Shown piece after piece: positions 1 to 10,509 of a stretch of 64,000 nt of DNA. The notes beneath the pieces were generated by a model. The model was not told the DNA's origin. It did no database searches and saw only the letters and a program-made list of their open reading frames with translations. The translations under genes were made by a program, and so were the position numbers. Each line of letters begins with the position of its first letter. Position 1 is the first letter of the stretch. Source of the DNA: Theobroma cacao (taxonomy: Eukaryota > Streptophyta > Magnoliopsida > Malvales > Malvaceae); NCBI RefSeq assembly GCF_000208745.1, contig NC_030855.1, positions 13,292,233-13,356,232 on the forward strand, in the 5' to 3' direction.

Positions 1-143
1 AACTAGTTCGAGGTTAAATCAATTTAAGTGTACCGTTAAGTACAATATCGGGTTTCGTCTATTCTTAGGTGCTTTTCTACCGTAATAACATGCTACTCAA
101 TGCATGTATGTCATGACATGTATTTATAGGGTCGGGTTTTACA
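1..143 (-). mobile_element. Family-B LTR end (truncated by window)
   Basis: The sequence matches by eye the last ~140 bases of the complete family-B LTRs ending at 13459 and 59277: the 'ctagttcgaggtt' block, a conserved spacer, then a terminus of the form gggtcgggttttaca. Read on the minus strand this is the start of the LTR (TGTAAAACCCG...), with a TATA-like CTATAAATA about 14 bases in. The rest lies outside the window to the left. Confidence 0.7.
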
Positions 144-259
144 CTTCTATTCAATCTAACCTAACTTAACTTGGGGCCACATTGACACTGTAAATTTTAA
201 AACAACTTTAAAACCAAAACTCTGATCTTTAAAATCAAATTCTCTGATACCACTAAAAT
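144..259 (-). mobile_element. Collapsed internal region of family-B element
   Basis: Only ~116 bases separate two family-B LTR ends. The segment resembles 56150-56288, the primer-site side of the interior of the full-length family-B element (shared 'aacctaacttaactt' and 'ccacattgacactgta' blocks). The element is therefore minus-strand and has lost nearly all of its interior, including any genes and the polypurine tract. Confidence 0.6.
241..252 (-). promoter_or_regulatory. Primer binding site (tRNA-iMet type)
   Basis: Minus strand reads TGGTATCAGAGA, eleven of twelve bases of the initiator-Met-tRNA complement used by many plant LTR elements. It lies 7 bases from the LTR terminus at 260, which fixes the orientation of the element as minus. 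Confidence 0.75.
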
Positions 260-3200
260 TGTCACGACCCGGTACTCTCCTCGAGCCCGTGACAACCGTC
301 GCGATGTCCCGATATACATTCATCGCCCAATATGCCGATCGAAAGCTCGCAAGGCTTTAATATATGTTTTCTCACCTCCCCTATGATCATCAGTTGTAAA
401 ATAACATGTTTTGAGAGGTTATAAACTATTTCCAAATCAAAACAACAGAAAAATAATTTTTATCTCACAAGGGCATTTTGGTCATTTTTCCACACTAATC
501 TCGAAACCAATTAAAAATGTAGTATACGAGTGGAAAACACATATTTCATAATCAAAAATAAATTTAGATGTCTAAAACATTCATTTTAAATGAAACTATA
601 TCTATTTGAATATAACAAAAATATTCTATTTTGTTATAAAACAATATTTATAGAGTTACCGGTACATAATTTTTAAAGCGTAAAAACTAAATAAATTCAT
701 GCATACTGTAATACAGATAACCAAAGTATAAAATTTAATTTACAATGACACGTGTGCCCACAAATGACCAAAAGTATCAAAAGAAATGAACCTACAGTTT
801 TTTGATGATGCAAGTCGAACTGTAGTCTTCAACGATACCATATATCTACAGTATATTCTGAGCCTGAAATGCGTGGAAAGGAGGGTGGTGAGATTATAAA
901 GTCCCAAAGAGTAAACAAACATCATTTAAATAAGATAAAGCTGAGTAAAAGGAGACAATCGAAATATCCTATCACATTACGTATTTCAGAATTTGAAATT
1001 CATCCCAACCCATGCAAACGGTTGTATTTCATATAATTTCTCATTAAGGCTTATGACTTTCATACACATTTGGCTCATGCCATCAAATAGTACTCAATGA
1101 CACCTTGATCAAAGGCGTACTCTCGAGCCCGTCAAGGCTGTTAAAAATTCACATTTCACATAAAACACATTTTTCATTGAACATCACAGCCATTCCTTGG
1201 CGCTGGCTGAGTTCACCATCACATGGTGGTTCGGCGTGAAGTGAACTCAAATATCACCTCAAGAGTTACCCTACGCGCCTCTACAACCGAGGTGAATACA
1301 TATAAACGGGGTTATCGTGCCCCTTTCATAGGCTGATCCACAGAACCCGCCTATTGCAGTAAGCTAATAATTATCCCACCAATCAATAAAATTCAATAAC
1401 ATGATATGACAATTATTGTAATTCACAGCCTGTTAAGGCAAACAAACAATCCGTATTTCAATACAATTGCCAAGCAGCTAATCATGCTCGATTTATCATA
1501 AGCCAATCAATTAAAACCATAAATTTACAATATATCAAGTGGTCTCCAATTACTCTATTTTCAAAGTCATAATTCAATTTCAAGACAATTTATAAATTCA
1601 ATTCATTTAAACACATTTTCCATAAAATTCACAAAATCGAATAAAAAGACCACTTTAGATAATTAAAATGATGATAAGTTTACTCACTTCACAATAGCGG
1701 GATTTTTACGTCGCTATTAATTTGTACTTGTATAATTATTCTTAGTTGTCGTCACCTACGTCGTTCGGCACGCTCCCACAACAAACTTTCCTAGCAACAA
1801 TTTAAATCCAATATACTTAGTGCATCAATTCGACTTCTCTCTTTCTCATTCTATTATAAATCTACGTTATTTCTCCTCATTTCTTCCAATATTTTACCAT
1901 TCAACTTAACACTTTCAACCAAATTTTGCATCTAAATTCCTCCAACATCAATAATTCTACAGAACGAATCATTTAAAATTTGTTAACTTCATTCGAGCAC
2001 ATTCGTAAATTTCACATTTTCTTCTTTACTTTAGTCTTATGACACCTCTTAATAAAATATTTAAATGTTATATTAAAGTAACTTAAATTTAATTCATATC
2101 ATTAATAATAAAAAATTTAATTAAACAAATGGCTAACTTAGAATAATACAATTTCATAATAGGCCAAATAAAAGCAAAGAAAATTTCTTTACCTTTTTGG
2201 ACTAAATTAGTTCAAATCTAATTTTTTTTCCACCTTCATTCTCTCTTGGGCTTTTCTTCCTTTATGGCTATTGGGCTCTTTTATGATCTCTCTTCAACTT
2301 CTTCCTATTGGGCCATGCCCATTTTTCTTTCTTGTTCTTTTCTTTTCTTTTCTTTTCTTTCTTTATTTCTTCCACCGTCCAACAACCCTTGCTTATCTTT
2401 CTTTTTCTTTTCTCACATGCACAAGCTGTCCCAAATTTCTTCCTCTCTCTCCATCTCACCATCGGCCACACTTTCTAGCTTTTTCAACCTTCAATTTTCA
2501 GCAATCAAAGCTGCTCATATTGGCTTCAAAATCAACAGCTAAGCTGCTCTATTTCTCCTCAAAAACCAGCAGCTAAGCTGCTCTATTTTCCCTCCAAAAA
2601 TCAGCAGCCAAAACTACAAAGATTAACAACCAAAATCGCACCTTACAACCTTCAAAATCAGCTGCAAAAATTTACACTTCTCAGCCTCCAAAACTAGCAA
2701 CAAAACTGCACTTTTCAGCCTCCAAAATCAGCAGTTAAAGCCTCAAAAATCAGCAGCCAAAGCTGCTCCTTCTTTCCTCCTCCAAAATTTGCAGCAAAAT
2801 CGCCCCTTCAACTCAGCTCTCTCTCCTCTCACTTTCTTTCTCACACTTGGCTTTCTCTTGTTTCTTTTTGTTCTTTTTGCTCACGCCTTCTTCTTGTTTC
2901 TTCTCTTCACTAACCAACTTCTCTCTTTCATCTTGTCTTCTTAACTTTACTTATTCAACCATATATATATATATATTATTCTTTCCATTTTATTCCAACT
3001 TGGCTGGCCCCTCACATTTTTCTTCCTTTCTTCATTTTGTTCCACATGGCCGGCCTCCCTCCATCAAACAAATCAAAGAGTCTTTTGACTCTTTTTATTG
3101 ACCACATGGGCGGTTGCCCATGTTGGTCTATCTTTATCTATATATATATTTTTTATATATACTATTATTATTTTACTATATGTTCATTTTATTTCTCTCA

Positions 3201-3737
3201 TAAATTTCACTACATATCCTTCAATCTTTATATTTCAAATTCGATGCTTTTAATACGTCTAAAATTTTCAATTTTTATCTATCTTCCTTTCTCGTACGTG
3301 TACTATCAAATTATCAAAATTGCACTTTAACGCGGTATTACCATAATATTTAAATATTCACTTATCCGTGTTAGCTCTACTTATCAAAACACGCGTATTT
3401 CACTTTTGTCGGTCATTCCCAAAAATTTATTTGTATTTGTTCTCCTCCACTTGGATCAACCATATGATCCTTCTTCATAATTGATTTTGATTTCGACATT
3501 AGGTTAAATATTAATATTTTAATATTATTTTATTATTAAAATATTATTTTATTCTAAAAATTTCCTCTTGTCTCCTTGGTACCTAAAATATCTTATTATG
3601 CCTCAATTGACTTCTGAATCACCCTTTTATCTCACAAATTCTCTTTCGGTAAAAATATTATTATTTTATTATTATTTCCTCACGTGCGGAATATTTATCC
3701 TAAACTATTCCTTTCATCTTTCATCACTTTTAAACAT
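260..3737 (-). mobile_element. Mosaic LTR (family B joined to family A)
   Basis: From 260 to about 1690 the sequence follows family B (TGTCACGACCC start, same order of blocks as 50608-52080 and 56289-57770). At about 1690, just after the shared 'ttactcac' block, it switches to sequence matching the interior of the family-A LTR at about 23960-25610 (cacaatagcgggat, ttcggca, aactttcctagcaacaattt, the pyrimidine tract and the AT palindrome). The distal ~190 bases match neither. The right border is set by the next LTR at 3744 and is uncertain. Open frames inside it (for example near 2246-2576) are low-complexity and are not genes. Confidence 0.6.
2516..2800. repeat. Imperfect CAGC/AGCTGCT minisatellite
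   Basis: About seven imperfect copies of a 30-40 base unit built on 'aaaatcagcagccaaa' and 'agctgctc'. The unit contains short self-complementary AGCAGCTAAGCTGCT-like sequences. It lies inside the mosaic LTR and has no visible counterpart in the family-A LTR at 22320-25724, so it may have expanded locally. Confidence 0.65.
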
Positions 3738-5836
3738 TATAATTGTCACGACCCGAAACTCCCATCGAGCTCGTGACAACCGCCGCGAACCCTCAACAGA
3801 CATTCTTCCCTCAAATGCCTTTCGAGACCTCGCAAGGTTTTTGTACCAGTTTTTGCATTCCTCTCTCTTTCTTCTTTTTTCTTTTGAATAATAAAATAAA
3901 ATAAAAATATTAATAAAAATAATCTATTTTAATGTAAAACAATTTATATATATATTTTTGAAACATCAAAAATTAATTTTCTACACATAAAACCAAAATA
4001 AATTTATACATACTGTAATATAGAAAACTGGAGTATGCAATTTAAATTACAATGACACGTGGGCCCTCAAATAACTAAGAAGGTTTAAGTCTATAACCTT
4101 GCTTTCTAGGATGCAACTCCGAAATTTACTTCTCGATGCAATTGACAGTCTACTGCCTATTCTGAGCCTGAAAAATATATAGGAAGAAGAGGTGAGATTA
4201 TAAAATCCCAGTGAGTAGACAGACATCATCAAAATAATCTAAAGCCGAGTAATAGGAGACAATTAAAATAATTCATCCCAACCCATATAAATAATTGTAT
4301 TTCATCCAATTACTCAACATGGCTTATGAACTTTTCAAAAACTTGGCCCTTGCCAAAAATCCATTCTCGGGGATACCCCGCGAAGGCATCTTACCGAGAC
4401 CGCCAAGGCTGTTTATTGTCACACACACAAACACATTTCACCTCTGACAACATAGCCGTTCCTCAGAGTTGGCTGAGTCCCAACTTCATGTGGTGGCCAG
4501 CGTGAAGTGTACTCAAATCCTACCTCGGGAGTTATCCTACGCGCCTCTCCAATCAAGGTAAGCTCAATAATTGGAAATCGTGCCCCTCTAATTAGGCTGA
4601 CCCACAGAACCCTCGTTACTACAGTGCCCACTTTATAATCCACCAACTAATAAAATCACAATAGTATGACATGGCTCACTTAAAACATTCAAGGCAAATC
4701 AAAGCAGTTCACATATTCTTTAAATCATAAAAATAACCAGTCATACCCACATTTGTCATAAGCCATTTAATGTAAAATCATGAATAAACAACACAATCAT
4801 AGTATAGGTCTCCAATTACTCTATTTTTGAAATCATTATTAAATTGTCAAAAATTTTATAAAATTATTTTATAAAATCCCATTTTCCCATAAAACACAAT
4901 AATTTTCCAATTAAACTATTTTTTCATAAAATCACACAATTAAATAAATCTACTCTAGATAATTAAGATGATAGTAAGTTTACTCACTGTACTAGGAGTA
5001 GATATACTCTTATTCTCGGTGGTCGGGTGTAGTCTTTTACCCGTATCAGATAACTCACCACCTATCCACAATACATGATACAAAAAAATTTAATAATTTG
5101 TGTCAAATCAATATATATCATTTCAGGCTCTTATCCATGCGTATGCACTAGATAGGGTGTGAAATGTTTGGATATTCGCTTAATCACAATGTCCGACCTA
5201 ACTCGCCTATACACGGTGTAAATTTCTAAAATCTCCAATTCAACTCCAATTCCATCCATTTCAATTTCAATTATCCAATTATATCCACAATACCTCAATG
5301 ACTGTGAATGTGGTCCAATTTATCAGTTCGGATCACAAATTACGCTTTTACCCCTAGTGGTTAAAAATTTCAATTTTTTGCACACCAAAAATTCCCATTT
5401 AATTTCCAACCTCATAATTCATCATTTTTCCATCTAATTCTCTTAAAATAAAGTCAACCTCATCCTCACACACCATTGGCTAGATTCGGCCTAGAGAAAT
5501 TCATGGAGAAAATGAATATTTTTCTTGTTGTTTTACTCATAAACATGCTAAACTAACACTAAACACTAACATAGTTCAAAATCAAATTAATCTAACAACT
5601 TTCTCTCTCTAAACCCATATGATCAGATTTGAATCCATCATCAAAACACATAATTTAACCATGGAAAATAAGGAGAAATGCATGGAAATGATAAATCTTA
5701 AGCTAAGCTTGAAAAATCATACCTTTAAACACTTGATTCCTTGAAAAATCACACTTTTTCTTTGAATTTTCTCACTCTAGGGTTTGTTCTTATTTCTCTC
5801 TCTCTCCTGCTGGTTTTGGCTGACCCTCCCAATGAA

Positions 5837-6180
5837 NNNNNNNNNNNNNNNNNNNNNNNNNNNNNNNNNNNNNNNNNNNNNNNNNNNNNNNNNNNNNNNN
5901 NNNNNNNNNNNNNNNNNNNNNNNNNNNNNNNNNNNNNNNNNNNNNNNNNNNNNNNNNNNNNNNNNNNNNNNNNNNNNNNNNNNNNNNNNNNNNNNNNNNN
6001 NNNNNNNNNNNNNNNNNNNNNNNNNNNNNNNNNNNNNNNNNNNNNNNNNNNNNNNNNNNNNNNNNNNNNNNNNNNNNNNNNNNNNNNNNNNNNNNNNNNN
6101 NNNNNNNNNNNNNNNNNNNNNNNNNNNNNNNNNNNNNNNNNNNNNNNNNNNNNNNNNNNNNNNNNNNNNNNNNNNNNNNN
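5837..6180. other. Assembly gap (344 N)
   Basis: A run of N within the family-C LTR. Translations that span it are meaningless. Confidence 0.99.
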
Positions 6181-6206
6181 GGTTTCAGGACCCAGCACGT
6201 TATGAC

Positions 6207-6305
6207 ACTTCCCAAGGCATTTTGACCATTAAGTATTGATATTTTTCACACTAGAATACTTCCCAAGGCATTTTGGCCATTAAGTATCAATATCTTTTTT
6301 TAGGT
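6207..6305. repeat. 51-bp tandem duplication
   Basis: Two head-to-tail copies with a period of 51, each beginning acttcccaaggcatttt. They differ at several sites (ttgacc/ttggcc, tattgat/tatcaat). The pair sits right at the edge of the N gap, so more copies may be hidden in it. Confidence 0.85.
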
Positions 6306-6522
6306 AGCGATACGTTTACGACAAAATACAATTTTTCTTGTCAAAACTTGTCATTTTTGGTTTTATCCTTCCTCTTATATCCCATTTAATTTCAAATCTT
6401 TTAAAAATGTAGGGTTTTCAAGAAAATTTCACTAATCGTTTCAAAAACGAAAATCCTTCTAAGCTCACCAAGTAAGTTTGCAGTTTTTCCCTAGCATAAA
6501 AATCGAGCGTCTCACAACTACC

Positions 6523-6751
6523 TATAATTCCATTGATAATTTTTAAGCAGTTGATAATTTTAAAAGTAAGAAATAAAATAAACATTAATTTTTGATATTA
6601 CAAAATATGTAAAATATCTTTATTATTAATAAAAACAAGAATACAAATTGCATTATTTTTATTACAATCAATAAGAAATACAAATTAAAACACTTACAAG
6701 TATATTAAGAATACAAATGGAAAAAATACAAATATATCTACTAGTATCATT
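6523..6751. other. Unassigned AT-rich spacer
   Basis: Very AT-rich sequence with repeated 'aatacaaat' words. No coding potential or LTR terminus is visible. It could be the outer part of the Sirevirus-like LTR whose first bases appear at 32572-32648, since the family-D LTR separates the two, but I cannot show homology. Confidence 0.35.
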
Positions 6752-7216
6752 TATCATGACCTAAACCCGAGAGTCCATGATTGGCACATGAGCTCAGCAA
6801 ACAAAGCCCACGAGACCCATGTCCAATATTCAATCCATGGTATTTTAAGCAAAACACATGATCCATTTCATTTCATAAACTCATTAGTACAATATTCATA
6901 AGGCCATATAGGCCAGTCATCGAGTTTGTATCATGCAACCCTTTGTACATAATCTCACATGGTGCTCAATGCCTACAATATCCTAATTACATTATTTTCT
7001 AACTTTTAAAATTTCAAATACGAAATGCGGAAGTTAGTGTAGATCCGACTCAGTAGAGTGAACCATTAGGTGGAAACCTATCGGATGCCAAATGTGTGTC
7101 CGTCCAACAACAACACTAGCCACACAACCCCATTCCTTTACTTATCTGCACATAGTACAACAAAAGGTTGAGTCATCTAATACTAAGTAAGGTGGGATGC
7201 TAACATAGCATAATAA

Positions 7217-7218
<2 letters not shown>

Positions 7219-7280
<62 letters not shown>
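7219..7280. repeat. (AC)n(AT)n microsatellite
   Basis: About 17 AC repeats run directly into about 14 AT repeats, inside the family-D LTR. Confidence 0.98.
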
Positions 7281-7285
<5 letters not shown>

Positions 7286-7984
7286 GATATAAATTTTGGC
7301 ATGTCTAGCCATCTGTCAGATATAAGCTAACATCTCTAAAAGATGAAAGTGTGAGGATCATCCTAATATCCCACATACACATCTCATTGTATTATACCTT
7401 GCCAGATCAAAACTCAACAACATATCACATTCATAAATTTCCCAATTCTATATCACCGTGTTAGAGCATATCAAATTAAGGCTTAACTTTAAAACTATCA
7501 TCAAATTAGGCTCCATAGGCTTACTCTAGTAGCTGAGCTTCATCACAATAGTCAATATCTATAATTCACTTACCTTGAAGTGTTCCATCAAATATCAACC
7601 ATATTTCAATCATACATCTCCCATTTTAAGGGCACATCAACCATCTTTAAGGAGTCTCCATATGGATACATATGTTATTAGGCTCATCCTCAAAGCCATA
7701 TCCATATAAACATACATAGGGACACACTAGTTGCTGAGATATCATAACCATTCAAATCATTTTCATCTGAGCCTATCTGAGGCTATGTCACGTCATTCAC
7801 AAAACAGATCATAATCTTTGAGTTGCCCTCCTTAAACATAGTTAAATCACGCACGGTGGTGAACCAACAAAGTCAAATCATGCTCAAGGTAAAGTTGCTC
7901 ATAGAGAAACAATTCATGCGTGTGTTGAAGCAATTGGCAAAGAGTCAGATCATGCACGTGTCGAAGCAATGAGTGAAAAATCAA

Positions 7985-8125
7985 ATCATTGTCTGGAGTA
8001 ATCTCTCAACAAATGGCATCACCCGGAGTATTCACAGACATGAGGCATCATGCACATAATCATCATTCAAAGTAATCTCCCAACGGATGGCATCGCTTGG
8101 AGTAATCTCAACGGGTGGCATCAAA
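7985..8125. repeat. Short minisatellite in family-D LTR
   Basis: Three or four imperfect copies of 'ggagtaatctc..caac...tggcatc' at spacings of 40-70 bases. The preceding 7850-7990 also repeats 'caaatcatgc' and 'gaagcaat'. The small open frames here come from the repeat. Confidence 0.6.
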
Positions 8126-8306
8126 ACACTGCAAACGGGACTAACATTATTGTCCCTACTTATCACCATCCTTACAAGCTCATACATAGTCATAGGAGTA
8201 GGACTCAACTCAACCCCAAATCAAATCAACGTCTTGAATTCATCTCTCGAATGGAACACATATCCAAAAATCAAGCCATCATGCCTATGAGATTTCATAT
8301 GTCCAT

Positions 8307-10034
8307 TGTTAGTTAAAATTCTACTACGCAAGTATACGTATCGAATAGATAGTATATAAGCAAGCAGAGTATCGATCCCATAAAGAACTAATAAAAAATT
8401 TACTAAGTACTAAAATGATAACAATTTAATCTTATCCAAACAATCAAAATTAATTAATTAACTAAAACTAATTAACCAAAATTTAAACTAAAAAGAAAAA
8501 TCAAAGTAACAATAGCTTGAGTAAAAATCAAATCAAACAAGCCTAGGATTACAATATTCCTCACACTTCATCAAAATCTTAACTCTCTTCCTTAACTTAT
8601 TTCAAGGGGTTGAATTACTAACCTAGAGTCCTCAATTACTTATAAGGGTCTCCTGACTCATCTTATAAAAATATCTATTTTAACCAAAACATTATATCCT
8701 TATGTGAATTAAAATTAAAACAGACTCATTAAGTTCAGGGTTTAATCTGGCTACATATGGTCTATAGATATATCCCTATCCTATATGCAAAACAATTAAT
8801 ATGATCATATGTTATGCCAATTTTAGTCTACACTAAACTCCCTTTCGTAAGTTTTTTTAGGTTCCTAAATCAATGTAATTGGTGATCAAGCAATTAAAAG
8901 TATTAAGAACAAATTGGAATAAACAATTCAAATCCCATTAAAGATAAGTAAGAAAGAGATTAAAAATTTAGATTACATGTGAGTTCAATTGCAATCCTAT
9001 AAAAATAAATGTAGCTCATAATATCTAATAAAAACTTCATCCAAAGAAAATTAGCCATTAATCCAAGTCAAAGAAAATAAGAAAAACACAAAAGTAAAGA
9101 GAGAAAAGTAATAATTGAAGCTTTGTGATCTTCATTCTCCATTTAATTCTCTTGTTTTCTTGCTTTGATCTTGTTTCCAAATCTCCAGAATAGTTTCTTG
9201 TTGCCTCTTCCTTAAAACCTCTGAAAAAGGTCCTTTAAATAGTCTCCAAGTAACCTAATTTCAAAAATCCCACCAAATTTTTATTTTTAGAAAGTCAACT
9301 AGTGTTGTGGCCTTGATTTATTGGCATTGTAGCACTAGATTTTTGCTATAGTAGTGCTACGACACTCCTTTTCTAGTGCTGCTGTGCTCTAGCCTTTGGA
9401 AAATGTATGGTGAGCTTCCTTTCACTAGTGCTATGACAATTTATCAACTTTGAACATGATTTTCACCCTAATCTAGTTTGAACTGGGTAACATTGTAATA
9501 TGAAAGTTTTATTCCTATCTTTTAACCTTCCAATAGCTCAAGAATCTTGTCAATTGGACTTCTGGATTGAAAGATATGCTCCATATACCGCATCATGTTC
9601 AGTCCATGCACACTACTGTAGTGCTTTGATTTAGACAAATATTTTGACCATAATCCTAGTAGAACTGAGCAAAGTGGTAAAAATAAAATTGTAACCCTTC
9701 CTCTTATAATTCTAGTGGTCTAAGAATCACCTCATTTGGAGTTCTGTATGGCAAGTTATGGTCAAAACACTGACTCATATGCAGGCATACTTATGGGTCT
9801 TTCAACAGCTTACTTTCCAAAATTAAACCCAATTCTCTTAACTCCTACAAAAACAAAAAAACTAATAAAAAATGGCTAAATTAAAGTAAATAAATATACA
9901 ATCAAAATAAATTAATAAGAAAAACAAATTACTAAAACAACTAAAAATAACTAAATTATAATTAAAAATTAAGAACTTAGCTAATCTTTAATAACAAAAT
10001 TGGACTAAAAGAATTCTATAAAATAGAATTATCA
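8307..10034 (-). mobile_element. Solo LTR, Athila/Tat-type
   Basis: Left edge TGTTAG and right edge ATTATCA (minus strand TGATAATTC...). The flanks TCCAT (8302-8306) and TCCAC (10035-10039) form a 5-base target duplication with one mismatch. The body matches 35484-37290 and 47836-49348 (tttactaagtactaaa, ttaattaattaactaaaa, tagctcataatatctaataaaaac). No interior is present, so it is a solo LTR of 1728 bp left by LTR-LTR recombination. A GTAGCACTA...TAGTGCTAC inverted repeat lies at 9329-9360. Confidence 0.8.
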
Positions 10035-10509
10035 TCCACATCAAACCATATTCCAAATTCAATGAGCTTCAGTCATCTTTAACTCGGTATAATTCTAAGC
10101 ACCTTCAAATCTCTAAGGCATCATCAAACGGAACATAATCAATCTACAGGCCTTCATGCCTTTAACCCCACATGGGTGTTCATTATATTCAATCCAATTG
10201 ATCATTAACAACCTTAAACATATCCTTAAATAAACCATAAATACATGGGCATTCATGCATATATCATGTCCATAAACAAGCATGGCCCTTCGACCTCACA
10301 TAATTAACATCACCTCAATCATTGTGCCATTAACACAAATACATATCATGGCCAAATATCTCATTGAGCAATCCATTCATCATAATTTGGCATAGTCCTT
10401 AATCCATAATTCATATCGCACTGTGGGTAATGATCTTGCTCTAGGTCTTACATACCAACGGATCCCAACACAATGCCACCATATGGCTCACCACAAATCA
10501 CACCAACAT
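10035..10509 (-). mobile_element. Family-D LTR, middle segment
   Basis: Continuation of the family-D LTR between the Athila-type solo LTR and the family-B solo LTR. It is AT-rich with no open frame worth reporting. The last five bases (AACAT, 10505-10509) are one copy of the family-B target duplication. Confidence 0.5.

Larger units (their letters stand above)
3744..6522 (-). mobile_element. LTR of a family-B relative (family C), gapped
   Basis: It begins TGTCACGACCC like family B and keeps the block order of that LTR to about 5800 (cgcaaggtttt, gtaatatagaaaac, tgagcctgaa, ttggctgagt, ctccaattactctattt). An N gap then interrupts it. The far end (6181-6522) has a different start region from B. 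A 6-base direct repeat TATAAT at 3738-3743 and 6523-6528 may be the target duplication, but the terminus next to it is not a clean CA; an alternative end is the CTCACA at 6511-6516. Probably a solo LTR. Confidence 0.5.

Noticed and set aside
5741..6239. ~150-codon frames across the N gap
   Set aside because: Most codons are N; the flanks are LTR sequence.
7985..8125. Spaced repeats resembling a CRISPR array
   Set aside because: Irregular spacing, imperfect units, and plant nuclear context; a minisatellite is the simpler reading. The same applies to 39680-39860 and 46302-46600.
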